Below are positions 37,386-47,976 of a DNA stretch of 63,904 nucleotides, piece after piece. Under the pieces are notes generated by a model, which did not search any database, had not been told where the DNA came from, and was given only the letters and a program-made list of their open reading frames with translations. Position 1 is the first letter of the stretch. Every line of letters starts with the position of its first letter. Source of the stretch: Candidatus Accumulibacter aalborgensis (GTDB taxonomy: Bacteria; Pseudomonadota; Gammaproteobacteria; Burkholderiales; Rhodocyclaceae); contig NZ_FLQX01000116.1 of the NCBI RefSeq assembly GCF_900089955.1, positions 1-63,904 on the forward strand, in the 5' to 3' direction. Both the position numbers and the translations under genes were made by a program.

Positions 37386-37695
37386 AGGGATTGCGCGGAA
37401 AGGCCAGCGGGTTGAGCCACAGCGTGTCCACAGCCGGCAGTTGCAGCAGCCGCAGATCGGGTTTGGCGGCGGCCAGATGCGGCAGGTCGAAAGCGATCAG
37501 GTTATGGCCGAGCAGGAAGCTGGCGCCTTCGGCGAGCGCGTCGAGTCGTTCCAGCGCGGCAAAGAGATCGCCTTGCCTGAAATGCAGCGAGGCTCCGGGC
37601 AAGTCGCCGCGAAGAGCAGCAAGACTGTGAATCCGCGTATCGCGCAACCCGACCTCGAGGTCAATGGACAGGCAGCGGGGAGCGAAACTACACAT
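37386..37695 (-). pseudogene. N-terminal exonuclease part of the interrupted helicase gene
   Basis: About 103 residues beginning MCSFAPRCLSIDLEVGLRDT encode the start of a DEDD-type 3'-5' exonuclease fold: DLE supplies the first acidic pair, and FLLGHNLIAFDLPHL the second motif. The natural frame runs to NPYH and then enters the insertion sequence, where it stops after QTT. An upstream GTG near 37734 is an alternative start. Joined to the fragment at 30109-34952 it would give a protein of about 1700 residues with exonuclease, RecQ and UvrD parts. It lies about 70 bp downstream of plsB and may be cotranscribed with it. Confidence 0.85.
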
Positions 37696-37766
37696 CGGCG
37701 ACGCGAGTGGGAAGTTGCTGCTGGCGGTCACGATGACGGCACGGCGATTCGTGGGCGGCGGCCTGG

Positions 37767-40247
37767 CTAGGGCGCCACTCCGGCTCGCGCCATGCGCCGG
37801 ATCGCCTGCCTGGCCTCGACCGAGAGAACCAGTTCGGAATGCGCCAACGGCGTCAGCAGGCGTTCGTCGAAGTGCAGCAGGCCGCTTTCGTCCTCGCGCA
37901 GAAATTCCCCTTCGATGAGATTGCCGATGAACGCCGAGAAAGTCGCCTTCTCGGGGAACTCGGGCGTATTGAACTCGTAAAGCAGCGAGAGGCGCTGGGC
38001 CAGCAAGTGGCAACTGTCTTCGAGTGCCTGACGCGTCAGGCGGCCGCTCCCTTGTCGCTCGAGCAGTGCCAGGGTGAGAAAATGCCGCTCGAGCAGCGGC
38101 CGAATGGTTTCACCGAGCAGGCGGAGTTCGGCAAACTCCTGACTGATCGGCTCCGCAGCGGTGAGCCGGCCATCGGCTTCCACGCGACGCAGCAGAGCGC
38201 GGGCCACGAGCACCTCAATGACCGCTGCCGTGGCCGTCGGCAGTTCCTCGACCGGCCAGCGCAGGAAGAGCTCAGCGCGCATCAGCGTGCAGATTCCCGC
38301 CACGGCCTGGGCCACGCGCTGGGCATCGAGGTCGCGATTCTGGCTCAACAGGCAGGCAAGCACGGCCGGCAGGGCAAAGAGGTGCAGGGCGTTGTTGCGG
38401 AAGTAGGCAAGCAGCGGCGCCTGCTCCTTGGGCACGCGTATCAGATCACCCAGTGGATCAGCGAAGCGTTCGACGACGGTCAGCCGTTCGGCATAAGCGA
38501 CGATCTGTGGCGCATCGAGCGGGCAGGCGATGGTCGTCGCCGCATACGGCGCCTGCGTGCTCAGCGCCTGGTAGTGCTCGATCATCCGCTGCAGGGCATG
38601 CTCGTCGGCGGTATGTTTGGGAGTGGCCAGCAGCGCGAGAGCAATCATGTTAACCGGGTTGAGCACCGCCGCTTCGTTGATCCGCGTGGCCAGTTCGGCT
38701 GCCGCGTGGCGAGTGGCGCTGCGCGACCAGAGCGACTGACTCTCGGCGGCTTCCCCGCGCCAGCCTGGATGTTGCCCATCGAGAAGGCCGGCCAGGGCCA
38801 GCGGTTCGCCAAAATTGACATGGACCTTGCCAAACACCCGCTTGATGCTGCGCACACTGCGCACGAGGCCGAGCAGCGATTCACGCTGCTTGGCCTGGCC
38901 GGCCAGTTCATCGAGATAGGTGCGCCCCTCGATGATCTTCTCGTAACCGATATAAACCGGGACGAAGACCAGGGGCCGGGCGTGCTCGCGGATGAAACTG
39001 TGCACCGTCATGCCGAGGATGCCGGCCTTCGGCGTCAGCATCCGGCCGCTACGGCTGCGCCCGCCTTCAATGAAGTATTCAAGCGGGAAGCCACGCGCCA
39101 GCATCAGGTGCAGGTATTCATGGAAAACGGCTGCATACAGCGCCTCACCCTTGAGGCTGCGGCGAAGGAAGAAGGCGCCGCCGCGGCGGAGGAGCGGTCC
39201 GACCAGCGGCAGGTTGAGATTGGCTCCCGCAGCGATGTGCGGCGGTGTCACCCCCTGGCGATGAATGATGTAGGAGAGCAGCAGGTAGTCAATGTGGCTG
39301 CGGTGGCAAGGAACGTACACAATCTCCTGCCCCGGGGCGATGCGCGTCACGACGTCAAAGTGGTGCAACTCGATGCCGTCGTAGAGGCGCGTCCATAGCC
39401 AGTCGAGGAACAACTCGAGCGCGCGCACGACACCGTAGGAATAGTCGGAAGAGATCTCGAGCGCAAAATTGCCTGCCCTCGCTGTGGCTTCGGCCAGCGA
39501 AATGCCACGTGTCGCCGCCTCGCTGGCGATGGCCAGGCGCACCCGCTCGCCGGCCAGCACGGCGTTGACCTGCGTGTTGCGGTGTGAGAGATCAGGCCCG
39601 ATGGCCATCTGCCGCTGACGGCGAAAATGGACGCGCAAAACGCGCGACAGCTTGCGTAGCGCCTGCTCCTCGCCGAGCCCCCCGTGCAGCAGATCGCGGA
39701 GCAAAATCGGTGTGTTATAGCGCACCAGAACGTTGCGCCCATGCAGCACGATGGCCAGTAACTGACGCCAGGCGCCCGGTGAGCGCCAGGTCTCCGAGAA
39801 CAGGGCTTTGAGAATCGAATCCTGTTGGTCCGGACTGCGGCCCCAGAGGATGACGACGGGGACCAATTGGACATCGACCTCGGGGTCGGCGACCGCCTGC
39901 CGGATCAGACTGGCCAGTAGAGGTGAATGAACACTGCCGTCACGCGCCCGACCGGCCAGGCTGCGGTCACGATTGAGAAAGAAGAACGAGCAGGGCAGTC
40001 GCTGCCCGCTGATGGTCAGCGGTGCCTCGGCGCGCGGCAAGCCCGCTTGCCGCGACTCGGCGAAAAGAACCAGCAGGTTCGACAGGTGCCTGTCCTGCAA
40101 AACGTAACAGACAGGTTTCGCTGGGTCGAGGCCGAGCTCCTGACTGTTCTGCGGGAAAACCGCTGTCCGGACCCAGAGATACAGCAGCCGGCGGGCCAGC
40201 GGGATGAACCAGTCGGAGACCTTGAGGACCTCGAACACTTTGCTCAC
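37767..40247 (-). CDS. plsB: glycerol-3-phosphate 1-O-acyltransferase PlsB
   Basis: This 826-residue membrane-associated enzyme acylates sn-glycerol-3-phosphate at position 1, the first step of phospholipid synthesis. The four acyltransferase blocks are clear: VPCHRSHIDYLLLSY (HX4D catalytic motif), GGAFFLRRSLKG, FIEGGRSRSGRMLTPKAG and VFVPVYIGYEKIIEG. The length matches gammaproteobacterial and betaproteobacterial PlsB (about 800 residues), with long helical N- and C-terminal regions. No signal peptide is seen. It is the first of a minus-strand group followed by the interrupted helicase gene; EF-G2 lies 40 nt upstream in the same direction. Confidence 0.95.
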   Translation of the reverse strand: MSKVFEVLKVSDWFIPLARRLLYLWVRTAVFPQNSQELGLDPAKPVCYVLQDRHLSNLLVLFAESRQAGLPRAEAPLTISGQRLPCSFFFLNRDRSLAGRARDGSVHSPLLASLIRQAVADPEVDVQLVPVVILWGRSPDQQDSILKALFSETWRSPGAWRQLLAIVLHGRNVLVRYNTPILLRDLLHGGLGEEQALRKLSRVLRVHFRRQRQMAIGPDLSHRNTQVNAVLAGERVRLAIASEAATRGISLAEATARAGNFALEISSDYSYGVVRALELFLDWLWTRLYDGIELHHFDVVTRIAPGQEIVYVPCHRSHIDYLLLSYIIHRQGVTPPHIAAGANLNLPLVGPLLRRGGAFFLRRSLKGEALYAAVFHEYLHLMLARGFPLEYFIEGGRSRSGRMLTPKAGILGMTVHSFIREHARPLVFVPVYIGYEKIIEGRTYLDELAGQAKQRESLLGLVRSVRSIKRVFGKVHVNFGEPLALAGLLDGQHPGWRGEAAESQSLWSRSATRHAAAELATRINEAAVLNPVNMIALALLATPKHTADEHALQRMIEHYQALSTQAPYAATTIACPLDAPQIVAYAERLTVVERFADPLGDLIRVPKEQAPLLAYFRNNALHLFALPAVLACLLSQNRDLDAQRVAQAVAGICTLMRAELFLRWPVEELPTATAAVIEVLVARALLRRVEADGRLTAAEPISQEFAELRLLGETIRPLLERHFLTLALLERQGSGRLTRQALEDSCHLLAQRLSLLYEFNTPEFPEKATFSAFIGNLIEGEFLREDESGLLHFDERLLTPLAHSELVLSVEARQAIRRMARAGVAP

Positions 40248-40286
40248 CGCTGCGCTGCGCCGCCTGCCTACGTGTCTCTGTCGGCC

Positions 40287-42335
40287 CTATTCCTCGTCGA
40301 CGACCTTGTGCTGCGACGCCAGGAGCTGCTGGGTGGCCGGGGGCACCTGCGCGTAGTGCGAAAACGCAAAACTATAGGACCCCTGCCCACCGGTCAGCGA
40401 CTTGAGGCGCGACTGGTAGCCATCGAGTTCGGCCAGCGGCACCTCGCCGGTGATCGCCATCAGGCCCTGGCCACGCGGTTGGGTGCCGGTCAGGTGGCCG
40501 CGCTTGCTCGACAGATCGCCCGTCAGGTCGCCGGTCATCGCGTCCGGCGCCAGTATTTCGATGTCCACGACGGGTTCCAGGATGATCGGTTTGGCGGCCC
40601 GAATTGCTTCGGCCGTGGCTTTGCGAGCGGCGGTGAAGAAAGCAATGTCCTTGCCGTCAACCGGATGCGACTTGCCGTCGTGCACGGTAACGCGCAGGTC
40701 CTCCACCGGGAAGCCGGCAACGACGCCGTCGGCAAGCGCCTGGCGAACGCCTTTTTCGACCGCCGCCATGAAGACTCCCGGGATCACGCCACCCTTGACC
40801 ATATCGACGAACTCGAAGCCGGTGCCGCGTTCAAGAGCCTCGACGCGCAGCGCGACTTCGCCGAACTGGCCGGCACCGCCACTCTGCTTCTTGTGCCGGC
40901 AGTGGCCTTCGGCTGAACCGGTGATCGCTTCACGATAGGCAATCTGCGGTGGCCTGGTGTCCAGTTCCAGTTTGTACTGCTGCGACAGCCGGGTCAGCTT
41001 GGCGCGCACATGCATCTCGCCCAGCCCGAGAATCACCGTCTCGTTGGTCGTCGGATGACGTTCGAGCCGGAAGCACGGATCTTCGACCTCGAGCTTGCGC
41101 AGGATCTCGAACAGGCGCTGCTCGTCGGCCTTGCGCCGGGCCTGCACCGCGAGGCCGTGCATCGGCTGCGGGAATTCGAGCGGCTTCAGGTGAATATGAT
41201 CGTCCTCGTGCGAATCGTGCAGGACGCAGTCGAACTCGATTTCATCGACCTTGGCAATCGCCCCCAGGTCACCGGGCACCAGCGTGTCGACCTCGACATA
41301 CTCCTTGCCCTGCAAGCGGTAGATGTGGCCGACCTTGAACGAACGCTTGCCATCCCCGACGAAGAGCTGCGAATCCTTTCTTATCGTTCCCTGATGTACG
41401 CGGAACACACCGACCTTGCCAATGAAGGGATCGCTGACGACCTTGAAGACATGCGCCAGGACATGCTTTTGCGGGTCTGGTTCGGCGTCGAAGGCGAGCA
41501 CCGGGCCGCCGGGCTCGCCGCGATAGAACGGCGGCGGATTCCCTTCTGCCGGATTGGGCGCCAATCGGGCGAGAACATCGAGCAATTGCGGGATACCGGC
41601 GCCGGTCTTGGCCGAAACGAAGAGAATCGGAATCAGGTGGCCAGCGCGCAGCGCCTTCTCGAAGGGCAGGTGCAGCTCGTCCGGGCTCGGATCGACGCCC
41701 TCCTCCAGGTAGCGCGCCAGCAGATCCTCATCTTCCTCGACGATCTGGTCGATCAGCGCACGGTGCGCCGCAGCCACCGATTCGAAATCGCTGTCACCGC
41801 TGTCATGGCCCAGCAACTCGACGACCTCGCTGCCATGCTGCGTCGGCAGGTCGAGCAACATGCACTGACGACCGAAACGTTCGCGGACTTCGCCCACCAG
41901 CGCCGGCAGATCGACGTTGTCGGCGTCGATCTTGTTGATCACCACCATCCTGCAGACGCCGCGCGCCTCGGCCAAGCGCATCATCCGTTCACTCGACAGC
42001 TCGATGCCGTTCTGTGCATTGATCACCACCAGGGCCGTTTCGACGGCGGCCAGAGCACCGTAGGCCTGGCCGGCGAAATCGGGAAAGCCCGGCGTATCGA
42101 TCAGTTGAACCAGCACACCTTGCCATGAAAAACTCGCCAGCGCTGAACTCAGCGAGTGACCGAACTCTTTTTCCTGCGGGTCAAAGTCGCAAACGGTATT
42201 GCCCTTCTCGACGGTGCCTCGGCTACTGATGGCGCCGGCGGCAGCGAGCAGGCTCTCGGCAAGCGTCGTCTTGCCTGCCGCACCGTGGCCGACAAGAGCG
42301 ACGGTGCGAAGGTTACTGGTGGCGGTCTGGCCCAT
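40287..42335 (-). CDS. fusA2: elongation factor G-like GTPase (EF-G2 type)
   Basis: This 682-residue translational-type GTPase has the P-loop GHGAAGKT (residues 14-21), switch II DTPGFPDFAGQ and NKID for guanine recognition. Domains II to V of the EF-G fold follow (RPPQIAYREAI; QFGEVALRVEALERG; SKRGHLTGTQPRGQG). It belongs to the EF-G-like proteins that accompany the canonical fusA of the str operon and whose role in translation is not well defined. It lies away from ribosomal protein genes, as expected for the paralogue. Divergent from the malic enzyme gene; the 249 bp between them should contain both promoters. Confidence 0.9.
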   Translation of the reverse strand: MGQTATSNLRTVALVGHGAAGKTTLAESLLAAAGAISSRGTVEKGNTVCDFDPQEKEFGHSLSSALASFSWQGVLVQLIDTPGFPDFAGQAYGALAAVETALVVINAQNGIELSSERMMRLAEARGVCRMVVINKIDADNVDLPALVGEVRERFGRQCMLLDLPTQHGSEVVELLGHDSGDSDFESVAAAHRALIDQIVEEDEDLLARYLEEGVDPSPDELHLPFEKALRAGHLIPILFVSAKTGAGIPQLLDVLARLAPNPAEGNPPPFYRGEPGGPVLAFDAEPDPQKHVLAHVFKVVSDPFIGKVGVFRVHQGTIRKDSQLFVGDGKRSFKVGHIYRLQGKEYVEVDTLVPGDLGAIAKVDEIEFDCVLHDSHEDDHIHLKPLEFPQPMHGLAVQARRKADEQRLFEILRKLEVEDPCFRLERHPTTNETVILGLGEMHVRAKLTRLSQQYKLELDTRPPQIAYREAITGSAEGHCRHKKQSGGAGQFGEVALRVEALERGTGFEFVDMVKGGVIPGVFMAAVEKGVRQALADGVVAGFPVEDLRVTVHDGKSHPVDGKDIAFFTAARKATAEAIRAAKPIILEPVVDIEILAPDAMTGDLTGDLSSKRGHLTGTQPRGQGLMAITGEVPLAELDGYQSRLKSLTGGQGSYSFAFSHYAQVPPATQQLLASQHKVVDEE

Positions 42336-42584
42336 TCATCATCTCCCATTCAAGTCGAAGGCACGCCGCAGCGGCAAGGTTAGCCACATGGCATGGCGGC
42401 TGCGCGTGCGTGCGACATTTTACTCCGGCCACGGTCGAATCCGCTCGTTCGTCACATTCTTGCCTCGCCGCGCGGTCCGAAGACGCATTGCGCGGCATCC
42501 AGAACACATTCATTTTGTGTAAACCACGCGACTCGGCTAGAGTTGCGCGTTTTTACGTCGATGAATACCCCGTCAGGAGGCACC

Positions 42585-44873
42585 ATGGAAAACGATCAGC
42601 GTCAGACAGACCTGCGCGAGGCAGCGCTTGAGTATCACCGCTACCCGACTCCGGGCAAGATAGCGGTCCAGCCCACCAAGGGCCTGAGCAACCAGATCGA
42701 CCTGGCGCTCGCTTATTCGCCAGGCGTGGCCTACGCCTGCCATGCGATCGTCGACGAACCCGGCGCGGTCAGCCTCTACACCTCACGCGCCAACCTGGTT
42801 GGCGTCATCACCAACGGCACCGCCGTGCTCGGGTTGGGCAATATCGGCCCGCTGGCCGCGAAACCGGTGATGGAAGGCAAGGGCTGTCTGTTCAAGAAAT
42901 TCGCCGGCATCGACGTTTTTGACATTGAACTGGCGGAAAGCGACCCCGACCGCCTGATCGACATGATCGCCGCGATGGAGCCAACCCTGGGCGGGATCAA
43001 TCTGGAAGACATCAAGGCCCCGGAGTGCTTCTACATCGAGGCCAAACTCAAGGAGCGGATGTCGATTCCGGTCTTTCACGATGACCAACACGGCACGGCG
43101 ATCATTTCAGCGGCCGCCATCCTGAATGCCCTCCAGGTCACCGGCAGGAATATCGCCGAGGTGACGGTGGTCTGCTCGGGAGCCGGAGCGGCGGCCATTT
43201 CCTGCCTCAACCTGTGGTGCGATCTGGGCGTCAGGCGCGAGAACATCATCGTCTGCGACTCGAAAGGAGTGATCTACGCCGGCCGTGATGCCGACATGGA
43301 GCCGACCAAAGCGCGTTATGCGCGCGAAACGGAAATCCGAACGCTGGCCGATGCGCTCAAAGGTGCCGACGTTTTCCTCGGCCTGTCGGCGGCCGGCATC
43401 CTCAAGCCGGAGATGCTCGTCAGCATGGCCGCCCAGCCGATTGTCTTCGCACTCGCCAATCCGACGCCGGAAATCATGCCCGAACTGGCCCGCGAGGTGC
43501 GCCCTGACGTGATCATGGCGACCGGCCGTTCGGACTATCCGAACCAGGTCAACAACGTGCTGTGTTTCCCGTTCATTTTCCGCGGCGCACTCGATGTCGG
43601 TGCGACGGGAATCAACGAGCAGATGAAGATGGCCTGCGTCAAGGCCCTGGCGGCGATGGCACAGGAGGAGGTGAGTGCCGAGGTCGCCATGGCCTACCCG
43701 GGTGAAGAACTGGCGTTCGGCCCGGAGTACCTGATCCCCAAGCCGTTCGACCCGCGCTTGATCACCACCATCGCGCCGGCCGTGGCCCAGGCGGCGATGA
43801 GTTCGGGCATCGCGACCCGGCCGCTGACCGACCTGGCGGCCTACCGGGAAAAGCTCAGGGATTTCGTCTATCGGACCGGCGTCGGCATGCGCGCTGTTTT
43901 CTCGGCTGCCAAACGCGGGCCCAAGACGCGCATCGTCTATCCCGACGGCGAGGAGGAGCGGCTCTTGCGCGCCGTGCCGACCATTCTGGATGAGGGCCTG
44001 ACACGGCCGATCCTGATTGGCCGCCCCGACGTGATTCTGGCGCGACTTGAGCGGATTGGTTCGAAGCTGAGTATGGGCACCCATTTCGACGTCGTCGACC
44101 CCAATAGCGACAGTCGCTACAAGGAATGCTGGACCGCTTATCACCAGTTGCGCAGGCGCCAGGGGGTGACCATCGACATCGCCAAGACGCGCTTGCGCAA
44201 CAACAACACGATCATCGGCGCCATGCTGCTTCGCCTCGGTTACGCCGACGGAATGATCTGCGGCCTTTCCGGCCGTTTCGGGCATCACCTGCGACAGGTG
44301 GACGAGATCATCGGCAAGGCACCAGGGTGTACGACCATGGCCACGATGACCCACCTGCAGCTTCCCGGTCGGGCCATCTTTCTTTGCGACACGCACGTCA
44401 ATGAAGATCCGAATGCCGAGCAACTGGCTGAAATCACGCTGATGGCAGCAGACGCCGTTCGTCGCTTCAAGATCAGGCCGAAAGTGGCACTGCTTTCACA
44501 TTCCAACTTTGGCTCGTCGCAGACCGCTTCGGCCCGAAAAATGGCCGCCGCCGTGGCGATTGTTCGGGGCAAGGCGCCCGATCTGGAAATCGACGGGGAA
44601 ATGCACGGCGACAGTGCGCTCTCCGAAGCAATACGCCAGAAGGCGGACCCGGAATCGCCGCTGGCCGGTGAAGCCAATGTGCTGGTGATGCCCAATCTCG
44701 ACGCAGCCAACATCTCGCACCACCTGCTCAAGATGACCGGCGGCGACGGCATGGCAGTCGGCCCGATCCTGCTCGGGGCAGCGCGCCCGGTGCATGTCCT
44801 CTCACCGACGTCAACGGTTCGCCGAGTCGTGGACATGACGGCACTGGTGGTGGTGGACGCCGCGACCCGGTAG
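42585..44873 (+). CDS. maeB: NADP-dependent malic enzyme with phosphotransacetylase-like domain
   Basis: This 762-residue protein is expected to decarboxylate malate to pyruvate with NADP+. The N-terminal malic enzyme part has [48 protein letters not shown] and the nucleotide-binding [16 protein letters not shown]. From about residue 430 a phosphate acetyltransferase-like domain follows ([20 protein letters not shown] and [18 protein letters not shown]). In this family the second domain is regulatory rather than catalytic, giving acetyl-CoA control. ATG at 42585 was chosen for CAGGAGGCACC just upstream; the longer frame to 42393 lacks features. Confidence 0.95.
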   Translation: MENDQRQTDLREAALEYHRYPTPGKIAVQPTKGLSNQIDLALAYSPGVAYACHAIVDEPGAVSLYTSRANLVGVITNGTAVLGLGNIGPLAAKPVMEGKGCLFKKFAGIDVFDIELAESDPDRLIDMIAAMEPTLGGINLEDIKAPECFYIEAKLKERMSIPVFHDDQHGTAIISAAAILNALQVTGRNIAEVTVVCSGAGAAAISCLNLWCDLGVRRENIIVCDSKGVIYAGRDADMEPTKARYARETEIRTLADALKGADVFLGLSAAGILKPEMLVSMAAQPIVFALANPTPEIMPELAREVRPDVIMATGRSDYPNQVNNVLCFPFIFRGALDVGATGINEQMKMACVKALAAMAQEEVSAEVAMAYPGEELAFGPEYLIPKPFDPRLITTIAPAVAQAAMSSGIATRPLTDLAAYREKLRDFVYRTGVGMRAVFSAAKRGPKTRIVYPDGEEERLLRAVPTILDEGLTRPILIGRPDVILARLERIGSKLSMGTHFDVVDPNSDSRYKECWTAYHQLRRRQGVTIDIAKTRLRNNNTIIGAMLLRLGYADGMICGLSGRFGHHLRQVDEIIGKAPGCTTMATMTHLQLPGRAIFLCDTHVNEDPNAEQLAEITLMAADAVRRFKIRPKVALLSHSNFGSSQTASARKMAAAVAIVRGKAPDLEIDGEMHGDSALSEAIRQKADPESPLAGEANVLVMPNLDAANISHHLLKMTGGDGMAVGPILLGAARPVHVLSPTSTVRRVVDMTALVVVDAATR

Positions 44874-45008
44874 CGGCCACAACACTGCTGGACAAGCGGC
44901 CTCCCTTCTTTACAAAAACGCTCAGTCAATGCATGATCAGGGAGGCCGACTCGGAGACGGCCTGGACCTGACGGTTCACAACGCGTTGCAGGGCCCTATT
45001 GCAAACAG

Positions 45009-46724
45009 ATGGCAGCCAACCCGCAACAATCGCCGCTCAGCGGCCTCGCCCGTGCGCTTGTACAAGCTGGCCGACTCAGTGAAACCGAGGCGGAGGTTTT
45101 GCTTGCCCAGGCGGTAGCCAGCAAGACTTCGCTGATCGAGCAACTGGTCACCGCCCAGAAATCGACCTTCCTGGACATGGCGCGTTTTGCCGCGGACAAG
45201 TTCGGTTATCCGTTGCTGGATCTGGCCGCCTTCGACGAGGCGAATATCCAGAAAAACGCGGTTGACCGGAAACTGATCGCGGCACACCGCGTCGTTCCGC
45301 TGCACAAGCGCGGCAACCGACTGGCTATCGCCATCGCCGACCCGACCAACTTGCGCGCGCTCGACGAAATCCGCTTTCAGACGGGCCTGGCGGTAGACCC
45401 GGTCATCGTTGAGGAAAACAAACTCGTTCCGCTGGTAATCAAGCTGACCGAGTCGGCTGACGAGACGATGAAAAGTCTCTCCAACGAGGACATCAACCTC
45501 GAGTTCACCGATGATCAGCCTCAGGAGAAGGCCGACGAGGCGGCAAACCTTGAGGTCGATGATGCACCGGTCGTCAGATTCATTCAAAAGATGATGCTCG
45601 ACGCGATCAACGACGGGGCCTCGGACATCCATTTCGAGCCCTACGAGAAAAACTATCGCATCCGCTTTCGAACCGACGGCGTCTTGCGCGAAGTTGCCGC
45701 GCCGCCCCTGGTGATCAAGGAAAAGATCGCCTCGCGGATCAAGGTGATTTCGCGCCTGAACATCGCCGAGAGGCGTGTCCCGCAGGATGGCCGCATGCGC
45801 CTGGTGCTGTCGAAGAGCCGCTCGATCGACTTCCGCGTCAGTACCTTGCCGACGATGTACGGCGAAAAAATCGTCTTGCGGATTCTCGACCCGACGAGCG
45901 CCCACATGGGCATCGAAGCGCTAGGGTATGAACCCGAGCAGAAGACGGTGTTGATGGACGCCATTCACCGGCCCTACGGAATGATCCTGGTCACCGGGCC
46001 GACTGGCTCGGGAAAGACCGTTTCGCTCTATACCTGCCTCAACATTCTCAACAGTCCCGGGGTCAACATCGCGACCGCGGAAGACCCTGCCGAAATATCT
46101 TTGCCAGGCATCAATCAGGTCAACGTCGACGACAAGGCCGGACTCACCTTCCCCGTAGCGCTCAAGGCTTTTCTCCGGCAGGACCCTGATATCATCATGG
46201 TCGGCGAGATTCGTGACCTTGAAACAGCAGAGATTGCGATCAAGGCAGCGCAAACCGGCCATATGGTTCTGTCGACCGTGCACACCAACGACGCACCGGC
46301 CACCCTGACTCGCCTGATGAACATGGGGGTGCCGACTTTCAATCTGGCCTCGAGCATCCTGCTGATTACGGCACAACGCCTTGTCCGTCGGCTGTGCACG
46401 TGCAGGAGACCGTTGGAGACGCCGATCGAGACCCTGCTCAATGCCGGATTCACGGAAAGTGACATCGATGGTACCTGGACTCTCTATGGTCCTGGACAAT
46501 GCGAGCGCTGCAAGGGAAGCGGCTACAAGGGCCGCGTCGGTCTGTACGAGGTGATGCCGGTGACGGAAGCCATTCAACGGATCATCATGGCCAACGGAAC
46601 GGAACTCGATATCGCGATCCAGGCCAGAAGCGAGGGCGTCAATGACCTGCGTCGTTCCGGCCTGCTGAAGGTCATGCAGGGACTCACCTCTCTCGATGAA
46701 GTACTCGCCTGCACCAACGCTTGA
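45009..46724 (+). CDS. pilB: type IV pilus assembly ATPase PilB
   Basis: This 571-residue cytoplasmic hexameric ATPase powers pilus extension. The N-terminal part (about 1-150) is the GSPII-E/MshEN domain, which in relatives may bind c-di-GMP. The motor domain has Walker A GPTGSGKTVSLY, the Asp box and the Walker B-region FLRQDPDIIMVGEIRDLETA. A zinc-binding tetracysteine follows (CTCRRP and CERCKGSGYKG), typical of PilB but not PilT. It is the first gene of pilB-pilC-pilD; the pilC start lies 14 nt downstream. Confidence 0.96.
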   Translation: MAANPQQSPLSGLARALVQAGRLSETEAEVLLAQAVASKTSLIEQLVTAQKSTFLDMARFAADKFGYPLLDLAAFDEANIQKNAVDRKLIAAHRVVPLHKRGNRLAIAIADPTNLRALDEIRFQTGLAVDPVIVEENKLVPLVIKLTESADETMKSLSNEDINLEFTDDQPQEKADEAANLEVDDAPVVRFIQKMMLDAINDGASDIHFEPYEKNYRIRFRTDGVLREVAAPPLVIKEKIASRIKVISRLNIAERRVPQDGRMRLVLSKSRSIDFRVSTLPTMYGEKIVLRILDPTSAHMGIEALGYEPEQKTVLMDAIHRPYGMILVTGPTGSGKTVSLYTCLNILNSPGVNIATAEDPAEISLPGINQVNVDDKAGLTFPVALKAFLRQDPDIIMVGEIRDLETAEIAIKAAQTGHMVLSTVHTNDAPATLTRLMNMGVPTFNLASSILLITAQRLVRRLCTCRRPLETPIETLLNAGFTESDIDGTWTLYGPGQCERCKGSGYKGRVGLYEVMPVTEAIQRIIMANGTELDIAIQARSEGVNDLRRSGLLKVMQGLTSLDEVLACTNA

Positions 46725-46737
46725 AGAAGAGGAAACC

Positions 46738-47976
46738 ATGGCCAGCGCAGCGAAACCCGTCAAGAAAGCGGCACCGGAAGTCAAGGAACACGTTTTTCTC
46801 TGGGAGGGGAAAAACAAGGCCGGCAAGGTCATCCGCGGCGAGCAGCGCGCGCACAGCGTCACCGTGGTGCAGGCCACTCTCCGACGGCAGGGGATTGTGG
46901 TCAGCAAGATATCCAAACAGCACTTCCGGGGTGGGCGGAAGATCAGCGAGAAGGACATCACGCTGTTTACGCGGCAATTGGCGACGATGATGAAGGCCGG
47001 CGTACCGCTGCTGCAGACCTTCGAGATCGTCGGTCGCGGGCACGATAACCCCGCAGTCGGCAAGCTGTTGCTGGATATCAAGTCTGACGTCGAAACAGGC
47101 AGTTCGCTGTCGCAGGCTTTCCGGAAATACCCGCTGCACTTTGACCTCTTGTACTGCAACCTGGTCGCCGCCGGCGAACAGGCGGGAATTCTCGAAACGC
47201 TCCTCGACCGTCTGGCGAACTACAAGGAAAAGATGATCGCCATCAAGTCCAAGATCAAGGCGGCGCTATTCTATCCGGTGGCGATCATCATCGTCGCCTT
47301 CATCATTACCGCGGTGATCATGATCTTCGTGATTCCGGCCTTCAAGGAAGTCTTCAAGAGTTTCGGTGCCGACCTGCCGGCGCCGACGCTGATTGTCATC
47401 GGTATGTCCGACTTTGTCGTCGCGTATTGGTGGGCTCTCTTCGGAGGCATCGGCGGCTCGGTCTACGCCTTCTTTTATTCCTGGAAGCGGTCGCAGACCA
47501 TGCAGATCGCCTTCGACCGCATGGTCCTCCGCATGCCGGTTTTTGGCGACATCATTCGCAAATCGGTGATCGCCCGCTGGACGCGCACGCTGGCCACCAT
47601 GTTCGCCGCCGGCGTGCCGCTGGTCGAATCGCTCGAATCCGTCGGGGGGGCTGCCGGCAATTATGTGTACAAGGTGGCGACCCGGCAGATCCAGAGCGAG
47701 GTCAGCACGGGCACCAGCCTTACCTCAGCGATGCAGACGTCCGAGCTGTTCCCGAACATGGTCACTCAGATGGTGGCCATCGGCGAGGAATCCGGCGCCC
47801 TCGATTCCATGCTCGGCAAGGTAGCCGATTTCTTCGAGGCAGAGGTGGACGATGCGGTGGAAGCACTCTCCAGCCTGATGGAACCGATGATCATGGTCGT
47901 CCTCGGCGTGCTCATCGGCGGCATGGTCATCGCCATGTATCTGCCGATCTTCAAACTGGGCGCTGTCGTCGGATAA
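46738..47976 (+). CDS. pilC: type IV pilus inner-membrane platform protein PilC
   Basis: This 412-residue inner-membrane protein carries two GspF-type domains and three to four membrane segments (IKAALFYPVAIIIVAFIITA near residue 170; YWWALFGGIGGSVYAFFYSW near 225; MIMVVLGVLIGGMVIAMYLP near the C-terminus). It connects PilB to the pilus base. Signatures such as FTRQLATMMKAGVPLLQ and MVAIGEESGALDSML mark both domains. ATG at 46738 has GAGGAA upstream. The stop overlaps the pilD start (TAATG), so the two are translationally coupled. Confidence 0.96.
   Translation: MASAAKPVKKAAPEVKEHVFLWEGKNKAGKVIRGEQRAHSVTVVQATLRRQGIVVSKISKQHFRGGRKISEKDITLFTRQLATMMKAGVPLLQTFEIVGRGHDNPAVGKLLLDIKSDVETGSSLSQAFRKYPLHFDLLYCNLVAAGEQAGILETLLDRLANYKEKMIAIKSKIKAALFYPVAIIIVAFIITAVIMIFVIPAFKEVFKSFGADLPAPTLIVIGMSDFVVAYWWALFGGIGGSVYAFFYSWKRSQTMQIAFDRMVLRMPVFGDIIRKSVIARWTRTLATMFAAGVPLVESLESVGGAAGNYVYKVATRQIQSEVSTGTSLTSAMQTSELFPNMVTQMVAIGEESGALDSMLGKVADFFEAEVDDAVEALSSLMEPMIMVVLGVLIGGMVIAMYLPIFKLGAVVG

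Noticed and set aside
43107-44423. 438-residue frame on the minus strand
   Set aside because: It is antisense to the malic enzyme gene, which is conserved along its whole length.
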